Below are positions 1-11,000 of a stretch of 64,000 nt of DNA, piece after piece (position 1 is the stretch's first letter; every line of letters starts with the position of its first letter). Source of the stretch: Marasmius tenuissimus (lineage: Eukaryota; Basidiomycota; Agaricomycetes; Agaricales; Marasmiaceae); the NCBI GenBank assembly GCA_029532415.1, contig JAQOTA010000053.1, forward strand, positions 2,294,001-2,358,000. The letters run 5' to 3'. Position numbers and translations under genes: made by a program. Below the pieces are notes generated by a model that was given only the letters and a program-made list of their open reading frames with translations, did no database searches and had not been told where the DNA came from.

Positions 1-183
1 GATGGGCCCGACGAGCTTGAGGCGCTCGCATTCGAGCCCATCGGCAAGGTAAAGGAGACGCGACTGTGCAATGAATGTGTACGCGTCACCCTCGCGGGTG
101 TGGGAAAAATCTACACAGCACAACGTGATAAATCCGAGTTGTCCGACCTATCCAAATATGGAAGTCTAAGGAGCTACGGGTAG
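1..183 (+). CDS. 3' end of an unidentified gene (partial)
   Basis: Frame 1 is open from the first base to a TAG at 181-183 and gives about 60 residues. It contains a Cys-x-x-Cys pair (residues 27-30, CNEC) followed by a basic and polar tail. A paired-cysteine helix near the C-terminus is common in BTB/F-box-like hypothetical proteins of mushrooms, and two BTB genes lie further along this window, but the fragment is too short to assign. The start and the body lie outside the window. It could also be a chance open frame. Confidence 0.3.
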   Translation, partial: DGPDELEALAFEPIGKVKETRLCNECVRVTLAGVGKIYTAQRDKSELSDLSKYGSLRSYG

Positions 184-1389
184 AGGGGCACGGTTCGAAC
201 TAGACTAGGCACGCCTAGGATCGCTTCGAAAGAAACATGAAATGCAAATAGAATTCAAGACGATGCTCAGAGAAGCCAGGCCAAGGCAGTTTCCCAGTGC
301 AGGCTCCCTGGACTTCGTTGCCTTGGAATTCAAAACACCATCCCCAAGCTTGCATTGGCAACACCGATAGCTGGCGATGGCTGGTACCGTCACGAAGCAA
401 TCCACGACGACATGACCGATTGGCCTTCATGTATCTCCTTCGACCATCCCGTTCCTCCCGTACTTATGGTCCTCAGGCGATGATCCCATTTTCCATTGCC
501 CACCGACTGCGGAGCTTTCATTGTTCCTTTCGACTTCTTCCCTCCTCGATTGCCAACCGGCTTTGATGCTGGGCAACAAAACGAGGCATAGCGCCATCCT
601 CAAAAGACCTGTTGCTTCTGGATATTGCCATTGCCTCTCATTGTCAACGCGGCCAGAGGTTATTTACCTCCAGATCATGGTGTATTGTTGACGACCACCA
701 GAAGGCGAGAGGAAAAAGCAGGAAACGGGATTAGACAACGAATTGAGAGTCGAGAGGAGACAGAGCGTGTCAAACATGGGAAGAGAGCCAGTGAACAATG
801 GGACAAAAATGTTATCTGTTCTCGAACTAGAGGTGCATATCGTACTCACTCACCTTCTGCCCTCTCAGTCTGACTCTTCCTCTACTATCTAGAAAGCTTA
901 CACAATACTTCCAGCTGATATCGTTGGCGATGTACCACAACAGAGGATTGATTTTGAGAATATTCGGGGCTTACACTGACCATCTGCTTCCTGGTGGTAT
1001 GTATGAGCTTTTCAGTTTTCCTACACACCTATCAGATTGCTGACCAGCTGCCAGCGCGGAAATCTCGACACACAAACGATCTTCACGAGGAAGCTTTGTT
1101 GCGGCTCGTGGTCATCAATATCGGTGTAAAGCGCCACTCGCGGTGTATAATAAAATCTAACTCGTAGGTCAAATCCTCCCAACACTCAAGAGTGTAGCTG
1201 AAGGGTGCGGGAATCGGGGATTGGCGTTGATCGTAGGTTCCGCTCTTAGCCAGACTGCAATAGTAGGCTGAAGGAAATCTGACTCAAGAAACTATCCAAC
1301 TAAGGTAGCTTCGCCTCTGAAACCAGTTCAGAGGTCAAAAGTGGGGTTCGGAAGAGAGGTTTATAGGTTGTTTCGGGGAGTGTAGAGTT
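184..1389. other. No intact gene; contains a relic shared with 34.4-34.7 kb
   Basis: No frame with convincing splice signals or domain content. The stretch at about 920-1,135 is clearly related to 34,455-34,690 on the same strand: both carry the phrase for AMY-x-NRGL followed by a GTATGTATGA donor-like site and then a shared block ending near ATATC(A)GTGT. It is therefore a relic of the same plus-strand gene that was duplicated with the array. No RNA gene is seen. Confidence 0.45.
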
Positions 1390-3675
1390 TGTTTGGTGCT
1401 TCGGAAGTGTGTTCTTAGGCTTCAACTAGCTTCAGAACCACTCGAACAGCGAGGGGCAACAAGACAATCAAATCGAACAATGGCAATAAGACTCCAATCA
1501 AGTCTGTCAATGACCGAAGACCAACTGTCAACGGCGAACAATATCCTCAGCTCAATTAGCTTCGGAGGTTCAACAATAGCTTAGCCAGTCAAGTCGGCGT
1601 CGCAGACAAACAATGCAAAGTCAAGGTCAAGCAAGTGTTCAATGGATTTTCTAGGTTTGGGCAAACAAAGTTCTATTCTGTTCTAATGTCTCTCCAGAAG
1701 CGCTCCCGAGTCAACTGACTACCCAACAAGTGGAATAGCTTCGTATCCTCTGAATACTAATCGTACGGATTGCTTGGGGATTCTTGATGAAAACCCCACT
1801 GCTTATATACTCTAGGATGCTCTAATTCTACCGAATTGTACAAATATAGAATAAACCATGCCTCGGAGGCATAAACTACCTACTTTGGAATATACTTGGA
1901 GAGTTTTGTGTTTAATCTACGCTTTTGAACCCCAAAGTCAAAACTAATAATTTGTTTCGGAAGTATCATCAGCCTCGAACATTCTCTAACATTCTTTTCT
2001 TCCAGGTCTCTCCTATCAATGGTTCCGTTCTGCCTATCTGCCTCCGCAGCATTGATTCTCCGGTTCTAGACCCTTCAATCGTCATAGGTCATCCTGTTCT
2101 GTCTGCCTCCGAAGCATATACTCCCTTCGTCTGAAGCAAAGTACGTGCCTCCGAAGTGCTACTAGATGCCTATATTCATGGAGTTACCCAGCCGTTCATA
2201 GCCAGGTCGATGTCCTTCCATAGCTCGGATAATTCTGACGTCCTGCCATCCATATGGCCGCCCCACTATATCCAATCTTGGTGCCTTGGATACCGGGTAA
2301 TAGTTCAATGGTTCAGCCAGAACTCCTACTCGATTCTTTGGTACACCATTCCTTTCTTTCCAGTCCCTTGCCTCCCAGTGCAGTTGAGCACTGTGTTTTG
2401 CCACCAGCACCAACTATGCCCTTAGTACAGTCAATATCTCCATGTACGAGTACAAGGGAGGTACCTCGACGGTACAACTCCTTCGATCACTTCTCGATCA
2501 TTGTTTAGCGCCCAGTGCCTGGTTCGGATCCACGCCTCCGAAGCGCTAATTTCCTAGTTTCCGAAGTAAAATTTCCATTTCAGCGGCCAGTCCAGAGGTC
2601 AGTAAAAGCAAGTGCTAGGTTGTCCCAATTCCTTGCTTACTTTTCCCCGAGCGTACTATGGCACGCTTGCATAACATTGAAGACCACTTTCGCAACTTAC
2701 TCTATAGTAAGCCTTTCTACTTTCTAGATTCCGAGGCGGCCTTCTGACTTCCTCTCCAGAGTTGTATAAGCTCTGGTGGTATCCAGAAGATTACTCTGAT
2801 AAGATCAAGGAGCGCCGCATCATCCTACCCATTCCACTCGACGCAGAACGAGAAGCTATCCTCGGAATCATCTTCCAGCAGTTCTTCCTCAGTCGCCACA
2901 GATCCGTCTACTGGGGCTACGTGATTCGTTACGACATGATCCAGGACGAAATCTATCTCTGCGAGGACACCTTTGACCACTTCATTCCTCACGACGCCAG
3001 GTCTGTCATCGACATGGTCGCCGAGTCCATTGCTCAAGTTGGTTTCCTCGACTTCAAAACCGCTCGCACTCCTGGAGCCGTCAACGCTTGGATCAACGCC
3101 GTTGTCAGCTGTGCTGAGTGCCCAGTGCCTCCGAAGCTTGACTATACCAAGCTCTCGTTCTTCCAGTACTCCCCTGTCATGGGTCGTTGGCTCTCTCGAT
3201 CCTTTTCTTTCTATAATCCTATTTTATGCGATCCATTCTATACCGATTATCTAGATCATGAAACCTTCATTGATTCTTATTATCCTGAAGATTCTGATGT
3301 AGATAATTACTTCGGTTGGGATGAGGTAGCTCTAGCCAATATGGATGACTAGCGTAACCTGTAGTATACCTAGTATACTTGAATCAATCATGCTTCCAAA
3401 GCGAGGCCTCAACCTTATACCAAGCTTCTGAGGCTCGACTTAGTCTCACTTTCCGACCATCCATGCTTCCGCGGTGACCTCCTCTGTCTATCCCTACTAG
3501 TATGGGTCTTCGTCAAGTCTGATTCTGTTATTCTAATCCTTAGTACGATGCCTCCGAGCCACTGGAGATATTCCCTTGTTATGACTACAGGTCCTAGTCG
3601 TGCCTCCGAAGTGATACTTTCGTCAGTTATACGACTCCTACAGTTTTCAGAGATAAGGAGAGACGCCTCCGAGGC
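1390..3675. repeat. Region with dispersed GCCTCCGAAG motif
   Basis: The 10-mer GCCTCCGAAG occurs exactly at 2105, 2147, 2534, 3127 and 3602. Inverted or one-step variants lie at 1398, 1558, 1860, 1955, 2040, 3550 and 3665. Spacing is irregular and the flanks differ, so this is neither a tandem satellite nor a CRISPR array. The motif is much rarer elsewhere in the window. The pattern suggests one old element or a rapidly evolving repeat-bearing region, into which the copia element later inserted (its target site GAGGC is part of one motif copy). Confidence 0.5.
2711..3352 (+). CDS. Unidentified coding block, possibly a terminal exon or gene fragment
   Basis: The frame is open from just after a stop at 2708-2710 to TAG at 3350-3352, about 213 codons, with no ATG near its left end. 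A plausible acceptor (CTCTCCAG, near 2758) precedes a stretch with strong C-ending codon choice over 2,790-3,170, which looks like real fungal coding sequence rather than chance. The right third becomes AT-rich. The protein is rich in aromatic and acidic residues. One GCCTCCGAAG motif copy lies inside the frame and is translated as part of a PVPPK stretch. No known domain is recognised. It may belong to a decayed element. Confidence 0.4.
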   Translation, partial: AFLLSRFRGGLLTSSPELYKLWWYPEDYSDKIKERRIILPIPLDAEREAILGIIFQQFFLSRHRSVYWGYVIRYDMIQDEIYLCEDTFDHFIPHDARSVIDMVAESIAQVGFLDFKTARTPGAVNAWINAVVSCAECPVPPKLDYTKLSFFQYSPVMGRWLSRSFSFYNPILCDPFYTDYLDHETFIDSYYPEDSDVDNYFGWDEVALANMDD

Positions 3676-4199
3676 TGTTGAACATGTGACTACCATGTGA
3701 TACACTTTATTGACGTGTTGTTTACGCGTCTATTATTTATAGACTCTTTACTATGACACTTGCACTTGTATGAAAGATTCTGTACTTACTCAGACGGACT
3801 CTGTAGTTAGTCAGTACTCACACCTTATCTCTATGGTTTATAACAAGGTTCAGCTTTGCACCCAATAGCGTTCAAAGCTGACTGAGCTTTCTCTCTAGAT
3901 TACTTAGATAGAAAGCTAGTATGACTATGCCTACTTATTCACTCTGCTCTTTGAGCACTTATGCTTACTGATATGCAATATGTACCATATGCTATATTCT
4001 CACTTACCTATGTTCTATGACTTGTAGATAGACAAGGACTCTTGTATAAAAGCTGGAGACTTTGCATCTCAAAGCTTTAGGACAATCTACTCGATTATCA
4101 CCTCTAGCAAGCATCTACAAGAACACAAGAATTCTCTTATAGTCAATATGTGAGGTTTTAGTTTCATCTCACTGTGCATTTAACTATGCTGGCTCAATA
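3676..4199 (+). repeat. 5' LTR
   Basis: 524 bp, beginning TGTTGAACATG and ending TCAATA, so the terminal inverted repeat is TGTTGA/TCAATA rather than the usual TG/CA. A TATA box (TATAAAAG, 4045-4052) marks the likely promoter, with transcription expected to start about 30 bases downstream. It is identical to the right LTR except at position 4066. Confidence 0.96.
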
Positions 4200-4211
4200 G
4201 GTTATGGGCCC
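4200..4211 (+). other. Primer-binding site, initiator-tRNA half-molecule type
   Basis: GGTTATGGGCCC starts at the first base after the LTR. It is complementary to the anticodon stem-loop of initiator methionine tRNA (GGGCCCAUAACC), not to a tRNA 3' end. Drosophila copia uses the same arrangement, priming from a cleaved iMet half-tRNA. The direct abutment also fixes the LTR end at 4199. Confidence 0.8.
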
Positions 4212-5073
4212 CACAACAGGCGGGCAGGTCGACGTTATGATCGGAGTAGCTGAAACACTTTCCGTGTGTCACCACCGTCCTAGCGGATGTCTATACCCAT
4301 ATTGGCTATAGAGTCTCTAGCGATGAGTTGGGCTATCTGGTGTAGGATTGGGCAGTCCACCTTTTCTGGTTCCACTTAATGTCCCTGTACATGCATGTTG
4401 CACGCATGATTGTACATACTGATTTGGTCTTCATTTTCTCTCAGGACCAGACCTGCTTCCGACTTGTCGGACCTGTCTTGGTCTTGAATAACCCAGGTTG
4501 ATGCTCTGGCCATAAATTGCCACGGCACAATGCTGAAGAAATCTAACTGTTGGGGGTGGTCCACGGCTGTACAGCTTCGGCTGGAGTGGCACCTTTTGAG
4601 CTGTCATACAACTATGCTTCTAAACTAGTCTGTATGATGGCGTAGGCCGTTGTGCCGAACAACTGGGGTTTTTACGATACATCTTATAGATTATCGCATG
4701 GCCATTTTCAGTATGTACCGGGACATCCCAAAACCTGTATGCCCTGAACTCGTTTCCAAGTTATTAGTAGATCTTTGTACCAGGCACCAGCGTTACTAAA
4801 GGTAGCTGCCTATGGTCCCATGGTCTGGTCTATTAATAACCTTCTTTGGCATATGGATGACTTTAACGCTAGTCTGGGATTGAGACCAGATAGCGAGAAG
4901 GAAACACACCAGACACACACTGGAAAGGTTACTCTACGTAACCAGATTAACAATCCCTGCACCTGTTGGGACCTGTGACCTATTAGCGGCATCTGTTGAA
5001 ATCCCAATTTCTCTCCTTTTATTTTTTCATCATGCTCATGGGATTTTCGCAGATTTCTGTTCAATTAGGAAAT
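4212..5073 (+). other. Retrotransposon 5' leader
   Basis: About 860 bases between the primer site and the first good ATG, without a long open frame on the coding strand. This is the expected leader and packaging region of the element. A frame in phase with gag-pol opens at 4,996 without an ATG. ATGs at 5,032 and 5,038 precede the preferred one at 5,074. Confidence 0.6.
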
Positions 5074-8000
5074 ATGTCTCAGAACCCCTCTCAACACAAT
5101 TCTCGTACTGGTAGCCCTCAAGCTACTTCTTCTCCAAGGACTGAGCCGGCACCTCTGGGCTTTACTGATTCCGACACTTTCTGGTCTTTCCAACCTCCTG
5201 GCCATACCTACAACATCACTAACGCCCAAGGAGGTGCTGCTGTACCTGTCTTTGGAAACCCGGATCACCCTATTTATGCGAACGTTGCTGCCGATTCGTT
5301 CCCGGCGGGATCTGGTGCAATCATGACAATCCCGGAGTTAAAGGACAGCGCCATTTGGAATGCCTTTTTCTATAAGTATACGGCATATCTGCAGCAGCAG
5401 GGAATCTTTCAGGTTCTTACTGAAACCAAGCCAGCTGCTTCTGCATCTGGGTATGCAGAATGGTATACACGCAACAATAAGGCTCTTGGCGTTTTTAAAT
5501 CTCAGGTTAATCAGGCCTTTGAGTCCTTGATGACTGATGACATCAAGGAAACAATCGAGAACTTCCAGAAAGCCTTCGGGCAGGAAGATACGGCCCGGCT
5601 ACTTAATATTTATGAGGAATTTCACCACGCCACCTTCTTCTCCAATCAGAATCCTCTCCCGGTCATCACCAAGATGGACCAAAAGAGGAAGGAGCTTAAG
5701 GTACTGGGTGTTGACATTCCCGAGTCCCTCTTCGTCCTCATTGTCATTGCTAAGCTTCCTACTGGACCATGGGAAATGCTAAAGCAGAAGATAATTCAGG
5801 AAAAGAAGGAGGATCTCAAGGTAGTCAAGTTGATTGCACTAATCACAAACGAGTGGAACAGACGTCGTGGTGCTCATGAATCTGCTCTTGCCGCCAGAAT
5901 TTCTGGCATTCATCGTTTCATTCCTTCTACTGCTCCACCCTGGTCCCGCCAGAACCGTCAACCTGGTGGGAATTCTTCCCGCAGCAACAACCGGAAGAAT
6001 AACAATCGTTCTGGTAATGGTAATAATAACCAAAAGCAGAATAATAATAACCAGGGTAACCATAATCAACAATCGCAGAAAGGAAAAGGCAAGGGAAAAG
6101 GAAAGGCTGGCAAGAAAAAGCAGAATAATCAAGGAAAGCAGAACGGTCGGCACCTTTCTGCTAACCTTGCTTGTGCCACCTTTGACCAGGAACTCATGGC
6201 TCCATTACGGGTTTATATGGCAAACATCTCAACAAACCCTCTCGACGCTATTGATACTGATACTGATAGCGAGCACTCCTCCATGCCCTCTTTAGTCACT
6301 CTCTCTGAAACTGACGAGATCGACATGGAGATCTCTTCTGACTCATCTTCTGAGTTCGAAGAAGGAGAAGTTGTTGAACAGCCACCTATTCCCACGACGA
6401 GTCAATGGCCACCTCATGATGTAAACGATCCCTATGCCCCATGGGCACCTCCACTTCCCGAATCTGTTCCTGATATCTACTTCCCGACCTTCGCTCCCAG
6501 TGACTTCCCATACACACCGGCAAATCAGCAATCTATCTCCCAGTTTCTCATTCTATACACACAAGAGAATGTACGAAACATGGGAAGATCCGAGCTACGC
6601 AGGAGTCAGTATCCCACTACTATTTGCGATATCAGACTCCCACTGCCAATTGATGTACCTTTCAGAGGTGCAACTAGTAACTGGGAAGACGAAACGCGGT
6701 ACCGGGAAATCATGGATATTGTGAAGCGTAGGAACATCAGTCCGGAGTTTATATTCATCATGATCCGGACCACTACTCACGTAGTTGTCTATCCAATTCT
6801 GCACCGTGCCTGCCATAACCTCACGCCGAGGCATGCACTATACCTGCAGAATATATGCGAACCTATTCTCACAGTCCGCGCTTTTTCTCAGACCCGCTTC
6901 TGGACTTGGGATGTTCAACATCTATCGGAGGCTATTTTGGAAATCAACACCACCAACTGGGTCAAGATCGTCGAAGCACACCCTGAGTGTGTTTCGGTTC
7001 TTGAAGTTTTCAGAATACGCAACACCCGAACTCCAATCCCAGTCCAAGTATACAACCCGGTCTTCTGGGGAGTGCACATCAAACTAGGAACAGAAGGAGA
7101 TTGGCTTTTTGGAACAGCTTCTAACCAGTCAGTTCGAGGTCAAAGGGGGGGTTACAAGCAGAACAACAAACGCAATGTTCGCTTTGTCCCTCGATTAAAT
7201 CTTCGTGATCAATTTGACCGACGAACCACTCTATCTGGCTGGATGCACCCCGTGCCCTGTATTGACCTTTCAGCATCACAGGCACAAACTGCTGAAGTTC
7301 CCAACCGTTCCAACTCGCCACCACTTCCTCCTCCTTCGGATATTGATCCGGGGGTATTCATTTCCCATGCTATCGCCACCGCACATGCTATCGCTCAGGC
7401 AATCATGCGACCTGTTTCTGCACCCCCGATTCCATGCTCTCCCACTCGGTCCTTTCGTGGTGCTTCTCCTCTCGGCAACAATGATAATGCCGAGGTTGAT
7501 CCCTGGGTTGTTGCTCAGAATGATCCGAGGAATACCACTACAGATAACGAGGGAGCAGAACCAGTTCAATCTCCAGCTACCTTACATCGCCCTCTCAATC
7601 CGGTTCCGCGTACAATTGCTACCAATACCTATATTGGCAACATCAGTATCATATCTCACGACCCTGATGCAGATACTGGACTATGCCCCTCAACCGTGAT
7701 TGATCTCCGATCTCCTAGCCCTCTCGACCTTACCCGAGACAACTTCACTGTCATAGGCGCATCTGATGACTTTGATCATGATGCTGATGACGAAAGTGAT
7801 GGAGACTCTGGATACTCTTACGGCGGAGAAGACTGGTACGGAGATAACGGCATTGATGATCCTGAAGCATGGGAGGAGAGTAACGACCGTGGAGACTGGC
7901 AAGTATCTTTAGTTCCTGATAATGAGTCACTCGCTGATAAGCATGAGATACAGAACGCTAACTATCGACACCACCGGCACCACCATCACATTCTAGGATT

Positions 8001-11000
8001 CAGTAGATCCGAATGTTGTATTAATAGTTCTGTATTTGTTGAGACAAATGTCATGTCTTTCAGCAACCTAATTGCAAGTGATTCATACATTGAGAATACA
8101 AAGGAAGCCTGGCTACTTGATAGCGGTGCTTCTATGCACATGACTCCATTCATGAGCGACTTCTCAGATTATCAGGAATTTGCCTACCCTTTAGTTGTTA
8201 CAACCTCAGCAGGCGATGCAGCCAACATCCATATCCAAGGCTCCGGTACTGTTCTCATCCAACACACTACTAGTCAGGGAGTGACTAAGGTCACAAAATT
8301 GTTTCCAGTGTTGTACCAACCCAATAGCCCACATCGCATTATTTCAGATGGTAAATTCCAAAGAGATGGATATTATACCATCGGGAACCATCCAGAGACT
8401 CAGATCCGGTACAGAAAAGACAACTCCTTACTCATGAGCTTTTATCCGAGCCATGACCAGGATAACTTACGATGGATGAACGCGAAGATACTTATGGGAG
8501 TAACTTCCTTCGCATCTGTCATGTCTTTTGCTGTCATAGATTTTTCTGTATGGCATAGACGTCTTGGTCACGCCAACAAAGACGTTATTAAGAAGTTAGC
8601 AGATAACGTTAAGGGTTTTCCAAAGGGAAAGGCTCTCCCTTTGAAGGAAGGGATTTGTCGTGGTTGCGCCAAAGGCAAAATGAACAACAAACCCTATCCT
8701 GCTTCTGACAAATGTGCTACGGAGATTCTGGAGCTTGTCCATTGTGATTTGTTAGAATTCCCTACTTTGTCATACCATCGGAAGAAGTTTGCCCTTACCA
8801 TAATCGACGACAAGTCGTCTCATGGCTGGGTATATCCGTTGTATGCCAAGGATGATACCGATCAAAACCTTAAAGCCTGGAAAAAGGAAGTCGAGACCCA
8901 AACAGGCAAGATGGTTAAGAAGCTACGCTTTGATCGAGGGGGGGAGTTTCTATCAAACGCCCAAAAACAATGGTACATTGATAACGGAGTGGTATTTCAC
9001 ACTTCTGCTCCGCATATTCACCAACAAAATGGACGCGCTGAAAGGTTTAATCGCACTCTGCGAGAAAACTCTGAAGCAATGCGCTTTCATGCTTGTGCCC
9101 CTGAAAGCTGGTGGGAGTTCGCAATTCTCACCACTGTCCATACATATAACAGAACTCCGATCCGTGCAAGGAAGTTTAAAACCCCAATTGAGTTGTACGA
9201 AGGCAAAAAGCCCGACGTCTCCTATTTTAGAACGTTTGGCTGTGGTGCCTACGCACAAATACCTAAACGGAAAAACAAGCTGGCTCCAAAATCCAAGGCC
9301 ATGATCTTTATCGGTTACGAGAAGGGATCAAAAGCTTATCGTTTTTTCCGAACAACCAACAACTCAATTTATGTTGCTGCACATGCCATCTTTGACGAAA
9401 ATTGGTTTCCAAAATGTCAAAAAGAAAAACCCGGATCTATAGAATTCGACAATACCAACGAACCAGTCCGTTCTGTACCCTTCAATTCATACCCATTCGA
9501 CGGCCATGATCACAATGGTGAAGACGACGGTCACCCACCATTTGATCTGGATCTTCCTCCGCCTGATGACGACGGTCATATGCCAGGGGGAGATCCTCCT
9601 CCCAATACGGATCACGGTCCGATGGATGATTTGCACAATCATCCGCCACCTGCTGATGGTCCTGGATCACCGAAAGGTCCCAGTAATGTACCTAATCAGT
9701 ACGGCCCTGATCCAAGTACTGCTGGTCCTTCTAATTTGAATTGCAATACAACTCAAGGAAACACACAAACTGATAACAATCCATTCAGTTTCCGCCGCGA
9801 TCATCAAAGAGAGTGGGAGAATTTATATCCTCCACCTCCACCACGAAGGAACCCTCCACGTACTAGACTCCTTCCAGAAAGACTTAGAACTAATAATGTC
9901 TACGGAAACCGACATCCTGTACAAGTAGAAAGAGATATTGAGTCCGACGCTCACTGGCAAAGTCAGATTAATCCGACGAATGAGCCTGAAACAATACCAA
10001 ATAATCAGGTTCCTGTGCCAGAAAGCGAGAATCCTCCAGCTCCTCATGATGAGGAGATGGATCCTCCACCCAATGAAAATGAGGGTGAGGATATGGACAC
10101 AGGGGAAGAAGGACACGTCTCTATTCTTGCTCAGGAAGGGGGAGTTAATTACATGGATTATTTGCTTTCTCAAGCGCATGCCCTGCATGGGATGCAGTCA
10201 AGCGCTTATGATACAGTTAGGGAATGGTCTTATAAGGACATCCTCAAACGTCCCAAAGAGGAGATCCCTAAATGGCAGAAAGCATGCAGACTTGAACTTC
10301 AATCACTCAAGGAAAGAGATGTCTTTGAGGAAGTTCCTAGACCCAAAAGCCGTAAACCAATTCGATCTCGTTGGGTATTCGATGTCAAGTCAGATGGCAG
10401 ATTTAAAGCCAGACTTGTAGCGAAAGGATTTTCGCAGAAGGAAGGGATAGACTTTAACGAATTGTTCTCTCCTGTAGTACGGTTTGAAACTGTACAACTT
10501 CTATTGGCATTAGCAGCGCTTGAAGATTGGGAAATCACAGCGCTAGACGTTAAAACCGCATTCTTATACGGTGCCTTAGAAGAGGAGATATATATGGAAC
10601 AACCTGAAGGATTCGTTACGGACTCCAGCAAGGTTTGGAGGTTGCGCAAAGCATTATATGGACTGAAACAAGCTTCAAGAGCTTGGTGGCATCAGTGTAC
10701 TGAATCTATGAAACGTCTAGGATTCAAGAGATGCTTGTCCGATGCTGGCATATATGTCTTCAGGAAACAAGGCAAACTTGTTATTGCCGTTGTTTATGTT
10801 GACAATGCTTTATTCATGGGCAACGATAAAGCCTTAATGATACACCTAAAGGAAGAGTTCAAAAAGATATGGGAATGCAGAGACTTAGGCGAGCCTACCG
10901 AATTCCTGAGGATGCGAATTTCTCGCGATCGAAAGAACCGCACAATCGTCTTAGACCAGCGGGACTACCTCAATAAAATTATTCGCAGATTTGGAATGAT

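Noticed and set aside
1398..3611. Possible CRISPR-like or satellite array based on GCCTCCGAAG
   Set aside because: Spacing is irregular, orientation is mixed, repeats are only ten bases, and the host is a eukaryote.
5839..6153. Open frame antisense to the Lys/Asn-rich part of gag
   Set aside because: A by-product of low-complexity AAT/AAC codons. The opposite strand carries the clear gag-pol frame.
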